Below, piece after piece: positions 34,789 to 44,972 of a stretch of 64,000 nt of DNA (positions are counted from its first letter, which is position 1; each line of letters opens with the position of its first letter). Below the pieces are notes generated by a model. The model searched no databases, was not told the DNA's origin, and was given only the letters and a program-made list of their open reading frames with translations. The stretch is from Phytoseiulus persimilis. Its lineage: Eukaryota > Arthropoda > Arachnida > Mesostigmata > Phytoseiidae. The DNA is taken from positions 29,224,723 to 29,288,722 of the forward strand of contig CM075103.1 of assembly GCA_037576195.1 (NCBI GenBank), in the 5' to 3' direction. The position numbers were made by a program, and so were the translations under genes.

Positions 34789-34900
34789 TCAGATGAGGAC
34801 CTTCTCAGATAGCGATCTCGTCAGGTGACGGAATCATCAGAATACGAGCTTGGCAGATGACGAACTTATCAGATCACGTTATCATCAGGTGATGCACTGA
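34789..34900 (-). repeat. 16-bp tandem array, left arm (7 units)
   Basis: Seven consecutive units of exactly 16 bp, each beginning TCAG or GCAG (for example TCAGATGAGGACCTTC, GCAGATGACGAACTTA). On the minus strand the unit is like TAAGTTCGTCATCTGC. The sequence just outside (TAACGG, TTTATTTG, CTCGAAAACCGCATCAGATG) resembles the left arm of the foldback at 12.67 kb. Confidence 0.85.
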
Positions 34901-35323
34901 AGGGATTCCGCGTCCATGAACATTGACGCGTGAAGAATCAGGTTAACATCCAGGAGGGTTCTTCGAGGATGATTCGGGGACCATTCCGGGATGATTTCAG
35001 AGGAGTTCTGGTGATGAGTCCAGATCGAGCTGAGAATAGTTCTGGGAGAACTCAGAAATGGAATGGGGACTGTCCCAGTGGTTATTTTGCGTCGGTCCAG
35101 AGATGGTTTTTGAATGACTCCGGGACGCATTCGGGAGCGCTTAGATGATTTCAGAACTATAGGGCGCGATCCGGGGTCGGTCCAGAGGCTGTTCTGGATG
35201 ACCTATAATAACTATCACCTTTCGCTGAGGAAGAGTCAGGAGCTCCCCGGAAATAATACCGGGCCGATCGGGCCGATCTGGGTATGAGTCCTCGGATGAG
35301 TCTGTGATGGAGTGAAATCTTCA

Positions 35324-35483
35324 TATTCCGTCAACTGTTAAGTTCGTTATCTGATAAATCCGTAATCTGTCAAGTTCGTTATCCGCCAGGTCCGTTATGT
35401 GGCGGATTCTCCACCCGATAAGTCCATCATCCGCCAAGTTCGTCATACAAGAAGTCTGTTAACTGATGAGTTCCTTGTTTGCG
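35324..35483 (+). repeat. 16-bp tandem array, right arm (10 units)
   Basis: Ten consecutive 16-bp units, for example AAGTTCGTTATCTGAT, AAATCCGTAATCTGTC and AAGTTCGTTATCCGCC. This is the same unit as at 34.79-34.90 kb, in the opposite orientation. No coding frame uses it. Confidence 0.85.
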
Positions 35484-35950
35484 GGGTTTCACAGTAGTTC
35501 GATTCCTGTTGACTTCGGAACGTATCAGAAGACATGAGATATTCGGGCAACGACCAAATCGGGGAACAGCTCTTGATGAGCGATATCCCCGCTGAGTTTG
35601 GCGCCAGAAACGCTCGGTGTCCAGAGCCGACCAGCGAACTCAGAATAAACAAGGATGTGGCGGGGAACTCCGACGCAGAGCAATCTAGGTTGTGTTACGA
35701 TGTTGTTTAGCTGATTGTGTGTCTCATTTGGAATCCAGGAGCTCTCGGGTCCCGTTGATTGATCACTTCTGAGGAGTGATCATTCCCGGATTCCACCCCG
35801 GCGGAGAAAGGCTTCTGCGAAGTTGATGCTCCATTTGAGAGCACAATCAGTGGTTGTGAAAATCTGAATTTCCCCACGAAAGCCACATTATCGTGCTGCA
35901 AACATGACGTCGGTGTATACCCTGGATGCCGGAAAATCGAGCCAGAAATG

Positions 35951-36535
35951 CATGAAGCCGAAAAGTCGAGCCCGAAAAGCTTGAAGCCGAAAGGCATGAA
36001 GTTGAAGAGCGTGGAGCCGAAAACCTCCTCTCCCAACAGCGGAGCGGTCGGGACTTGCTTAGCGGGGAGGAATTGCACCTTCGTTATGCTCAGCCTACCT
36101 ACTTCTTCTGCCTCGCTTACGTCCTCGCTGTTCCGCATCTACGGTCCCTAGTTCGAACTGAGCAAAGGCGTAGCTGCTACAGGGAGCAATCTGCTGAGCG
36201 CGAATCTTGAAGTTTCCGAGGTCAACTCGCTAGAACTGAAGAGGAATCTTCACCTCCAGCTCCAGTACTATTCGCAGAATACGCTATTACAACACCTTGT
36301 TCTTTCACACCGAAGAGGGAAAACCGGCATCGAAACACTGATTCTTCGCAGCAGGTGCGTGTCATCCAAATGAGTCTCACAAAGGCACAGATCGACGAAA
36401 CGATACAGAAATCCCATCCCGCCAAACCAGTCCCGAACACTCCGCCGTTGGGAGAGAAGGTTTCCGGCTTCATGCTTTTCGGGCTTGATTTTTCGGCTTC
36501 ATGCGTTTCGGGTTCAAATTTTCGGCTTGTCGGAC
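35951..36535. repeat. Inverted repeat, about 120-bp arms, 345-bp spacer
   Basis: The left arm (35951-36070) has GAAGCCGAAAAGTCGAGCCC, a second GAAGCCGAAA, then CTCTCCCAACAGCGGAG and GGTCGGGACTTG. The right arm (36415-36535) is the diverged reverse complement. Inside each arm a short GAAGCCGAAA(A/G) motif is repeated. Both arms are translatable outward to inward (P-K-T-S-S-P-N-S-G-A-V-G-T and P-E-T-F-S-P-N-G-G-V-F-G-T). Whether that reflects coding is doubtful. Confidence 0.7.
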
Positions 36536-36539
36536 CCTA

Positions 36540-39400
36540 ACCATGACGTCGGGGAAGGCCCGGATCACAGTTCTGTAGGTGTAATGGAAAGCATTCACTC
36601 CATCCCCGCGATCATAGATTATTCGACAGCAATTTCAAGTGCCCTGGGAACTGCGCATCGAGTGATTACGGTGACGCTGGTCCTCTCATAGAGTTGAACG
36701 AGAGGACGTCGCCGCCACCTCGGGAGCAATATAACTCGATGGAAAATCGATGAGACTTTTCTGCTCAAGGCCGTCCAGTTGCGAGGCGGGTATTATCTTT
36801 ACGATCACTTAATTTCTGAGGCGAATTGCGGACACCTCCGCGGATCTTCATTCACAGTTATCGACGGCTTTCAGGCTCTGTTCGAGGATCGCAATTTTTC
36901 GAGTCTAAGCTAATGGAACGAGAAGAATCATGGGAGTGAGGTCAACTGTGATGCCTGAGCGAAGGGATTCGCCGAATTCGAGTTTCGACCGTGTTTGACA
37001 TGGCGTTGCGATGTGCATTTTTAAGTTACCGCATCTTTGTCCGCCCTACTCGGCTCATATCTGGGATATAACTTTCATGGCGTTTCGAAGTTTCGTGGAA
37101 TCCTGTAATTCGAGAATCATCAGCCCAAAAAGCAGCCTGGTGGCCCCACGATTGATTGCCGTCGAATGTGAATGTGGAATCGGAAAGTTCGGAAAGTACC
37201 TTGCTTCGCTCAGGCTGCGATGGACCGCAGGGCTCGGGGAAAGGTGATGACGGACATAAAAGTCCCGACAGGCCATGCAGCACATTTATGACACGTACGC
37301 GGAACCTTGTGGTGCTGTCCCGGAGCAGCGTGAAGCAAATTGGTTTCGAGCGATTTGCCTGCTCCTCCAAGCAGCGTTGGATTCTTGGTTCTTGTTGTTT
37401 CTACTCGGTTCGCATCGGCGATTGCTTCGCTGCAGTCCACCGGCGAACGGAGTGCAATGGCCCATAAAAGCTTACCGTTCATTCGGCTTACCAAGTGTGG
37501 AAAGAGGCGAATACGAGGCTGCCGGCGAAAAGACTCAGGATGTTTGGCAAAGGCATACGTTGTTGTTGCGTCGGCAGTGGTGATGGCAGTGCGGTCGGGG
37601 CACCTTCCATGGGTGATCCTGCGCAATGCAAAGACACAGAAGGGACGGAGTCGAGCAAACAAGGCCGAAAGCAACAGAGGCCACAATAAAAACGGCGAGA
37701 ACCACATTGTTTTCGGCCGACAACGGCCGAATGCTGGCATGCTCCCAGCGCAGTTGGTAACGAGAGCTATCGGGAACTCTCTGTTCCGCCCCGCTCCGGA
37801 GTCGTATATCTCGTTGACCTCTCCATCGTCCTCGGCGCTGGTTACCCAGCCGCATGTTTGTAATCGAGAAGCGATGTCGAGTCCACCGCTTAGGGGAAAG
37901 TCGAGAGAATTGATCGACCGAGGCCTTCCGTGGTGAGGTCCGGCAGCGCTCGATGCATCAGAGGCGAATACGATCATTCAAAGTCCCGGTCGATGGAGCA
38001 ACATCCTCCGGCTGGGAGCCCGGGGATAAGGAAGAAAGACGGCGGATCAGGACACGGCAGTTGCTGGTAGGATAAATCAGCGTGGTCAAGTGTTGGCTGT
38101 GAAAATATGTTCTCTCCGTCCTCTCGCGTCGGCTCGGCACACAAAAGATGCAGGGAGAACAACGGATGACGACAATGCCATAACGTTACCTCGACGACAT
38201 TGACGGCAGCAACATCAACGCTCTCGCCTCAGGACGTCGGTAGCGAAGGAAGCCGTGAACGGTAGCGGATCACTACATTGCAAACGTGCAGCCTGCCGGC
38301 CGGCGGGCGAGCGAGCGTTCGCTCCGGGCGACGACAATAGCACGAAATGGCTCTATCGATCACACGACGCAGGAAAAGGAGCGTCGCGAGTGAAACTCGA
38401 GCACCAAGCCTCACTTCAGGAGTTCTTGTTGCAAAATAGGATGCTGCTCGCCGGCCTGGTCTGCATACCGGTGCGTCAGCCGGGCATCTGTTTATCTTCC
38501 CGAAGAATGAAAACGATCCCCGGTGCTTCCGTGCGGCGCCGAGGATTTCCATCGGTGCGACTCCGCCTGTTCTCCGGAGAGGAGCGTTTCTATTTCGGGG
38601 GTCACCGTTCGTTCGACCAGCGGTTCGACTTCGTATCGAGTTCCAGTGACACAGATCGTCATTGTCTTCCGACCCGTGGTGCATCATCTGTTCTCAGATC
38701 CTTATCCTTTACGAGGTTCGAGTTCCCTGGTCGGAGCTCGGAGAAGTGCCAGCCAGAGTCCGACTTTTGAGCTGGCAGGGGCGACTTTTGCAGGTGGGAA
38801 ACTTTTGGCCGAAGTTCCTCGTCGATGCTGCCGAGGAGGCCCGCATGAGGTTTTGTCGCGATCTGTCACGTATTCGCTGCCATCCGAGCACTCCTCTTTC
38901 TCCGACAAACAGAGACGAACAATCAGCCCCGAGCGGACAGCTTCGTGTGAGCGACCCCGGTTTTACTCCCGGCCTACGACGTGACCAGCGATAGATGATC
39001 CTTGAAAGCGTAATCGGCACTGTGCCAAGAAAGTCCGGGAACGGCGGCGAGCATCGGCCTCTGTATAACGGCGGCAGCTGGAAAAGTTGAGCCGCCTATT
39101 TCGTCGAGTCTGTCCCGCTGAGGGAGTGCTCCTCACTGGGGATTCGCTCGCGTGGATTACTTGGAAATTCTGATGGTGGAGTCCGAACAGTTTCGAAGCT
39201 CGTTATCTGCCTCTGGAATCGTTGAGATAACTGGCTGAGAGCGTTGTAGGCTTAGACCCTTCACTGATGACGTCGCCAAGCATGCGACGCATCAGCTCCG
39301 AGCCGACAAAATGAATAGAGCCAAGTTGAACTTTTCGCAGGCTTGCCGATAACAGCGAAGGAAGACACTTTATCTGTTGAGCGGATGCGAAAGTTCTGAG
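36540..39400. other. GC-rich stretch with long open frames on both strands, no gene recognised
   Basis: Between 37.2 and 39.0 kb several frames overlap: 37210-37977 minus (255 codons), 37340-37936 plus (198), 38255-38770 plus (171) and 38523-38984 plus (153). A minus-strand frame near 38480-38650 is charged and protein-like (RYEVEPLVERTVTPEIETLL). None shows a known domain or clean splice sites. High GC reduces stop density and probably explains much of this. Confidence 0.3.
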
Positions 39401-39405
39401 CCCCT

Positions 39406-39487
39406 GATTCCAATCGCTCATAACTCCGCTCCCAGGATTCTCAGAAAATTTAAGGAACACAATACATGCGGAATTCAGTCAGCTTCC
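39406..39487 (+). repeat. Dispersed repeat, copy 2
   Basis: This matches 15431-15513 in the same order: ATTCCAATCGCTCATAACTC, CGCTCCCAG, then GCGGAATTCAGTCAGCTT. It is non-coding. Confidence 0.6.
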
Positions 39488-40025
39488 ACGTACAATTCAA
39501 TCAAGCGAGGCATGCCTCTAACAGCGGCGTACTCGCACCGGAGCGATTCCACGGGGGTCGGCGAAGAATCGCGATTTTGCGATTCCAACGAAAATGAAAC
39601 CATGATCAACTGTTCTGTCCTAGGTGCCGCAAAAATCATTTGAGACCAGGCGGTTTGAGAAAAAAAATCTGCACTGTGTGAAACCACTCGCTTCGATTTA
39701 CCGCACAGCACATCTGCGAGCTTGGTTATCGGGCTTCGGAACATGTCATGTTGTTGAACGTTTGACTCTTGATCTACAGTGGTGGATAAGTTCTTATCAC
39801 GGTCCCAGTTTTTGCCCCAAAACGTCCAGAAAGCCTGGAAACACAGAGTCAGGAAGGAACTCCGTGTCCGAGAGTTCCGTGGCGGTTTCGAATAAGAATC
39901 CTCATTCCGGCTGGTCAGTAATCCAAGACACGAGATATTGGATACGCCGCATGTTCCCGACACAACAACCACGTACCGATCCTGGGGTGCTCTGGATTCT
40001 GCTGGTTTTCGCTTTTTGACAGTTG

Positions 40026-40266
40026 TTAGCGAGCGCCAGAAATAATGTAGGGATGTCTCCAATTGCATGGAAGAAATGCGAATTCTTCTTCCGAGGAGAG
40101 GCGAATCATCATGGGCTTAAGTACAGGTTTGGCTTTTGCGAGGGAAAGTACCATCACTTTCGCCCGGCTGATCGCTTGAAAGGCTAAGTTGAACCCGTTT
40201 CTCAGTTCAGCGAGGTTTGAATCAGTATCGGAGCCTCCGATTAGTGCTCGGACGATCCAGAGAGGT
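40026..40266 (-). CDS. Candidate terminal exon, unknown protein
   Basis: A strong acceptor (CTCAACTTTTCTCCTTTCAG) opens a frame of 79 residues to a TAA stop. It begins PLWIVRALIGGSDTDSNLAE and includes a basic, helical middle (FQAISRAKVMVLSLAKAK). No polyadenylation signal follows closely, and no family is recognised. A dead Tc1 copy lies immediately beyond on the other strand, so this could also be an old element's flank. Confidence 0.3.
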
Positions 40267-40385
40267 CTGAAAGGAGAAAAGTTGAGGAGCAGAGCGCCTG
40301 GAAAGGCAGCGGTGTGATCGAAGAAGAATATCAGAGACCGCCTTAAATCCACACGAGCATGCTCGGTGATTACCAAGATCAGAGT

Positions 40386-40969
40386 GCCGCTTGGATGTTG
40401 TGGACCAGGTTAAACGAGAGCAGAAATGGCTCACTGTTCTCTGGAGCGATGCAACGAAAGTGAATCTGTTCAGATCAGATTCTGGGGCCTGTCTGCGGAG
40501 ACCCGCAAACTAAGAGTTTGACCGGCGGCAAGACGATCAAGCATGGTGTCGGAAGTATTATAATTTGGGTATGCTTCTCTCAACATGGTGTAAAATCGCT
40601 GATCTGTATGAAAGACATAATCGTTAGGGTGATCTATGGGAAGATCCTTGAAACTGTCATGCTACCACATGTCATGCTGTCACGCGAAAGCCGACATGGG
40701 AGATGGTTTGATATTTCAACAGGATAATGATGCAAAACATGCGTCCAAGGTTGTACAATCCTTGCTTGAAGGTGGAGGCGTAGCTGTTTTGAAGTGGCTC
40801 TCTGAGTCTCCTGATCTCAATCCGATCGAGAATCTTTGTACTGAAGTTAAGGAAGTCCTGCCAAAAGCTGATACATCAAACGAAGAACGATTGTGGCGGG
40901 ACATTGATACTGCGTGGTACAAGATACCGAAACAAACCGGTGAACCAGGACTTGGGGAAAGAAATTGAG
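40386..40969 (+). pseudogene. Tc1-type transposase remnant, DD34E
   Basis: The central and C-terminal parts of a Tc1/mariner-superfamily transposase are visible in more than one frame. Motifs in order: VLWSDATKVNLF (first Asp), GGKTIKHGVGSIIIWVCFS, LIFQQDNDAKHASK (second Asp) and SESPDLNPIENL (Glu). Exactly 34 residues separate the second Asp from Glu, the Tc1 signature. A TAA interrupts near 40509, and frameshifts are needed before and around 40660. The N-terminal DNA-binding half is absent. It is a fossil and unrelated to the intact mariner 500 bp away. Confidence 0.85.
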
Positions 40970-41472
40970 GTCGTTTCTGGGGACGACGGGCGGGGAATTT
41001 CTTGTTGCAGAGGATCTCAATCGAGGTGCAGAGGGGCAATGGGGCAGCCACTGTGTTCCTTCAAGGTGCGATTCGGAATCGAGAAGTTGATTCCCACCAA
41101 TTAAGGCAATCAATGGGAGGCATAGGCGACCTTCTCCAGAGGAACTCGTGAATCAATTGATTCCGATTGGCCATCTCGAGGTGATGGCTAGAGGTTCCCC
41201 ACCTTCCACGAGCTTCGGAAGGCTCGGAGAAACGCTCCGTTACTGCAACGAGTGCGTCGGGAAGAGCTGTTGATCGTCGCTCGAGTGGAACGATCCCGAA
41301 TGTTCCCAACCCCATCGCTCCTCGTATCCTTCACATGTGAGAAAGTGTGAGGAATGTAACAGAAAAGAAACGTGAGTAAGCACAAGAGGCATCAAGATCA
41401 GCCAAAATCGGACAATCCGCTATCTCTGCTCCACCGCGCCCGAACTGCTCAATCTTTTTTCGAAACCATATA

Positions 41473-41503
41473 TTAGGTAAGTCAAAAAGTTCGTAGCGTT
41501 TTT
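41473..41503 (+). repeat. Mariner left terminal inverted repeat
   Basis: Thirty-one bases from TTAGGT to GCGTTTTT, preceded by TA. It is the transposase binding site. Confidence 0.95.
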
Positions 41504-41653
41504 GATCCGACATTTTTGAAATTCCCGCGCTCCGCACAAGAGCCGCCTACTACAGTGGTTGTTCGTTTACGTTCTTAGGCGGGCTCTAGAGTTCCTACCG
41601 GTGTATCGTTTCAGACTTTATCGTCGAGTTCGTAAAATCAGGAAGAATTTGCG

Positions 41654-42682
41654 ATGGAGGACCAAAAGCAGCATTTTCGACACATAATGTTGTTCTGCTA
41701 CCGCGAAGGCTTGAATGCAGCGAAGACCACTCGAAGAATATCTGCAGTTTACGGGGAGAATGCTCTTCGAAGTTCTACGGTTAGAAAGTGGTTTACCCGT
41801 TTCAAGGCTGAAAACTTTAATCTTGAAGATGAGCCCAGATCAGGACGACCACAAGTTGTGGAACCCGATGAAATCATTAGCCTGGTAACTTCAAACCCCG
41901 GCCTGACCATCAAAGAAATTGAAGACTCGACGGGAGTTTCTCGTGGAACCGTTTGGAATCGCCTCCATCAAGCTGGCTTCTCAAACAAGAGGAATATCTG
42001 GCTGCCTCATGACCTCACCGATCGCCAGCTCGAAAGACGTGTGGATACAAGCCACACTCTTCTCCGGAAGAATGCCAATGAACCATTTCTGAAGAGACTG
42101 ATAACCGGCGATGAAAAGTGGATACTCTACAGGAACGCTACGCAAAGAAAAAGCTGGGTCCCCAAAGGTTCACGGGCCGCAGCCGTCCCCAAACCCGAAA
42201 TTCATCAAAAAAAAGTGATGCTGAGCTGTTGGTGGGACTGCAAGGGCGTTGTGTTTTTCGAGCTGCTCCCGCCGGGTCAGACCATAACCACCGAAGTCTA
42301 CTGCAGGCAGCTTGAGGATTTGAAGACCGCAGTAGCAACAAAGCGCCCAGAATTGGCGAACAGATGGGGCGTCGTTTCTCAACATGATAATGCGAGACCC
42401 CACGTAAGTTTGCGCTCTCGGCAGAAATTGGCGGAGTTTGACTGGGATGTGCTGCCACACCCAGCTTATAGTCCCGACCTTGCACCGTCAGACTATCACT
42501 TGTTCCGGTCTCTTCAAAACTCTCTTGATGGAGAAATATTCGAATCTTTGGAGGGTATAAAAAATCACCTCAATCAGTTTTTTGGAAAGAAGGAAACCAA
42601 GTTCTGGGAGAAGGGAATCTTCGATTTACCTGACCGATGGGCGAAGGTCATAGAACAAAACGGCCAATATATCATTCAATAA
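41654..42682 (+). CDS. Mariner transposase, full length, D,D34D
   Basis: The enzyme cuts the element out and reinserts it at TA. It is 342 residues long, against about 345 for Mos1. The N-terminal half has two helix-turn-helix regions (about 20-55 and 84-110; TIKEIEDSTGVSRGTVWNRL). The linker motif IWLPHDL (115-121) corresponds to the family's WVPHEL. The catalytic triad is intact: D153 (TGDEKW), D245 (QHDNARPH) and D280 (YSPDLAPSDYHLF), with 34 residues between the last two. The start is the first Met, 181 bp inside the left end, as is usual. The stop is followed by AATAAA at once (CAATAAAAAG). Activity is plausible but not shown. Confidence 0.96.
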   Translation: MEDQKQHFRHIMLFCYREGLNAAKTTRRISAVYGENALRSSTVRKWFTRFKAENFNLEDEPRSGRPQVVEPDEIISLVTSNPGLTIKEIEDSTGVSRGTVWNRLHQAGFSNKRNIWLPHDLTDRQLERRVDTSHTLLRKNANEPFLKRLITGDEKWILYRNATQRKSWVPKGSRAAAVPKPEIHQKKVMLSCWWDCKGVVFFELLPPGQTITTEVYCRQLEDLKTAVATKRPELANRWGVVSQHDNARPHVSLRSRQKLAEFDWDVLPHPAYSPDLAPSDYHLFRSLQNSLDGEIFESLEGIKNHLNQFFGKKETKFWEKGIFDLPDRWAKVIEQNGQYIIQ

Positions 42683-42725
42683 AAAGACTCTTGTGTACAG
42701 GAATTCGGCTCTTGAAAAATAGGTA

Positions 42726-42756
42726 AAAAACGCTACGAACTTTTTGACTTACCTAA
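42726..42756 (-). repeat. Mariner right terminal inverted repeat
   Basis: Thirty-one bases, an exact reverse complement of the left end, followed by TA. Confidence 0.95.
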
Positions 42757-42869
42757 TATTTTCCAATATACATCGCAGATCTCGAGAGGAAACAGGGGAA
42801 TATATTCTGAGTTTCGCCAGAACCGTGAAACTTCGATCGTTAGATTCTCGATCATTTCGGCGCAAACGC

Positions 42870-42935
42870 TCGTGAAGGCACGCTGCTATTCGAATCATGT
42901 CACGCTTGATTGTATCTGGGAGCTGAGAAACTTCC
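42870..42935 (+). repeat. Dispersed repeat related to 51.37-51.43 kb
   Basis: Blocks ATCATGT, GCTTGATTGTATCTG and AGCTGA match 51372-51432 in order, and match inverted sequence at about 50480-50530. It begins about 110 bp after the mariner, so mariner may have landed beside or in an older repeat. Confidence 0.45.
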
Positions 42936-43229
42936 CCGCAACTTGTATAATTTACTAGCCGGCCTCCGGCCGACTATACTGACTGGCCCGTCCCTTACTT
43001 CGGAAGTTTACGGCTGACAGACAGACAATGCCTTCCATGTAGTGTCGAAAGAGCTTGAGGAGTGGCTACCGATTCTCGCTAGCATACCATCGGGGCGGTG
43101 CGGCTCTTGGTTCAGATTCGTATCTCGGTCATAAATGTGAGCAAACACAATTGGCAATTCCTGGCAAGGCGATACGTTTCTACCTCTCGAATGGGTCAGC
43201 ACCATTGGCGGACTATGTCCATATTCAGT

Positions 43230-43610
43230 TAATCTGGGCCCACCCCGGATTCACCTACCCAGACTGTGAGGAGTGCGGTGAGATTGAACCCGGAGCCATC
43301 TCCTGAAACACCCGAGAATATGAACAGATCGAGCCCGGAATCACCTCCCCAGACTCTGAGAAGTGCGCTGAGATAGTACCCGGTACCACCTCTTCAGATT
43401 CCAGAAGTATGGTTAGGTCGACCTCGGAATCCCCTCCCCAGACTCCGAGAAATCAGGTGAGATCGATTCCGGAGCCACCCTTTTAGGCTCCGGAAAGTGC
43501 TGTCGGATCGACCCCGGAATCACCTCCCGGTACCACCGCTTTAGACTCCCATCGACCACGGAATCCCCCACCCCCCTAGATTTCTGAGAGTATGGTCGGT
43601 TTGCTCGCGG
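43230..43610 (-). repeat. 45-bp-period satellite, cluster B (inverted to cluster A)
   Basis: About seven units spaced about 45 bp. On the plus strand they read like CAGATCGAGCCCGGAATCAC, CTCCCCAGACTC, GAGAAGTGCG. This is the reverse complement of the cluster A unit. No coding frame is maintained. Confidence 0.75.
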
Positions 43611-43739
43611 AAGCATCTTCGTTGTGCCCGAAAAGTCCTCGTCCATCCTTGTGAAATACTCCACAACATGCCGCCAGTTTCATGTCTATCCGATCAGTCA
43701 CGTGGAAGTCCATGGAGGACATTCTAACAACTGGATTTT

Positions 43740-44015
43740 TATGATATATATGTATATAGAAGAGGGGATAAGAAGAGGGTGAGGAGGGGAGGGGTGGGGT
43801 GGAATGAGGAGAACGATATATGGAGAACAAACAAACAAACAGACTCTGGATTTTCATATTTATTGGGGGAATTGGTGAGTGACCTATGTCCTTCCTTGAG
43901 AGCCGCCCTACATTACGCAGTTTGTTCCGCGTCGATCCGATCAAGATCGGAGGAGCCTACTGAGGGCAAAAAACGAACAAACAGAACCTGCATTTTATAT
44001 ATATAAATAGATAAT
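43740..44015. repeat. Simple-sequence patches
   Basis: There is an AT-rich TATATATGTATATATA run near 43743, a G/A-rich block at about 43760-43805, an ACAAACAAACAAACAG tract at 43829, and a TATATATATAAATAG run near 44000. Confidence 0.8.
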
Positions 44016-44930
44016 GCTTCTGCGAGGCTCATGGCCACTTTTTTCTACGAAACGTGAGTTGAGGGAAGAAATTCCAAGTCTAGTTTGAATACAAATGCTC
44101 CAGATGAGGGCTTTGAAGGAGAGAGGGATACCCATTCAACGACTCGTTGGAGCGGAATAATGCCGTCCCATCCTCAGCCTGACATCGCTTCTCCGCCAAC
44201 TATGCGAGGTCACGGTTGAGCGAGTGAATATTTTTCGGCATTCAGGAATCTCGAAACGAATCCATTCATCGAAACAGTTCTTTCAATCGGGATTCGGGCG
44301 GAATGTCAGGAAGAGGCGAAAAACCTGCAACGCGACTCATGTTTGACGCTTCGCTTTTCCAGGTTTCGCAGGCGTTGCTTATGGCAGTTTCCGCGTGAAT
44401 ATCGACACAAATAGGGTTCCGTCCGAGTTTCGTCCCCCCGACTCTAAGGTGTAGGAAAGTTTTGGAGCATCCGGAATCTTGAGCTGGTATTCCTCAGCGG
44501 TGAAAGATCGCATGGCTGAGAACGTCGAACCGGTACACCATCACAATATCCGCGCTACATATGTGCATGGTTCCAGCAATAAGTTGTGTCAGCAAGCCGG
44601 TATCGAGAGTCGTCTCTACAGATGGCGCTTCCTCCTCGGGACCGTCATGCATGGAGAGCAACAGCCGGAAGGGACATTCTCATAGGTATTGGTATACGGT
44701 CGATACCCTCCATCTGTTTTCATCACATGCATGGGGAGCTCGAATAATTGTCCTCTTGAGGATGATAGGGTCCGGATTATTTGAGATGCCAAGCATTACG
44801 TACGTCTCGATATCTCTCGAATATTTATACTCGCAGTCGTGTACGACATGTATGACTTCGTCCTCCTGGACACCAGAGTTCATGCTCTTTTTGTCGAGTT
44901 AGATTTGTGGTTCGCTCCGATGGTTCTCGT
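44016..44930. other. No supportable gene
   Basis: No credible coding frame or splice site. The region ends at a poly-G tract. Confidence 0.4.
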
Positions 44931-44952
44931 GGGGAGGGGGGGGGGGGGGGGG
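44931..44952 (+). repeat. Poly-G tract (G4-A-G17)
   Basis: The second long G run in the window. It is unlikely to code and may be unstable. Confidence 0.9.
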
Positions 44953-44972
44953 CATGTGTTCTTGGTGGCGCA

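Larger units (their letters stand above)
34740..35520. mobile_element. Foldback-like element with tandem-repeat arms
   Basis: Two 16-bp arrays of one family point toward each other across a 423-bp centre, giving the layout of foldback elements, whose long ends are built of short tandem repeats. The outer left edge resembles the element in Lasp intron 2. The centre (34901-35323) is non-coding and itself has weakly repeated GATTCGGGG/GGTCCAGAG motifs. Ends and target duplication cannot be fixed by eye. Confidence 0.5.
41473..42756 (+). mobile_element. Intact mariner transposon, 1284 bp
   Basis: The terminal inverted repeats are 31 bp and identical: TTAGGTAAGTCAAAAAGTTC and eleven more bases at 41473-41503, with the reverse complement ending at 42756. 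TA flanks both sides (41471-41472, 42757-42758), the mariner target duplication. One uninterrupted transposase gene fills the element. Perfect ends and an open gene point to recent insertion. Confidence 0.97.

Noticed and set aside
37210..37977. 255-codon minus-strand open frame
   Set aside because: It overlaps a 198-codon frame on the other strand, sits in GC-rich sequence, and has no domain, splice or polyadenylation support.
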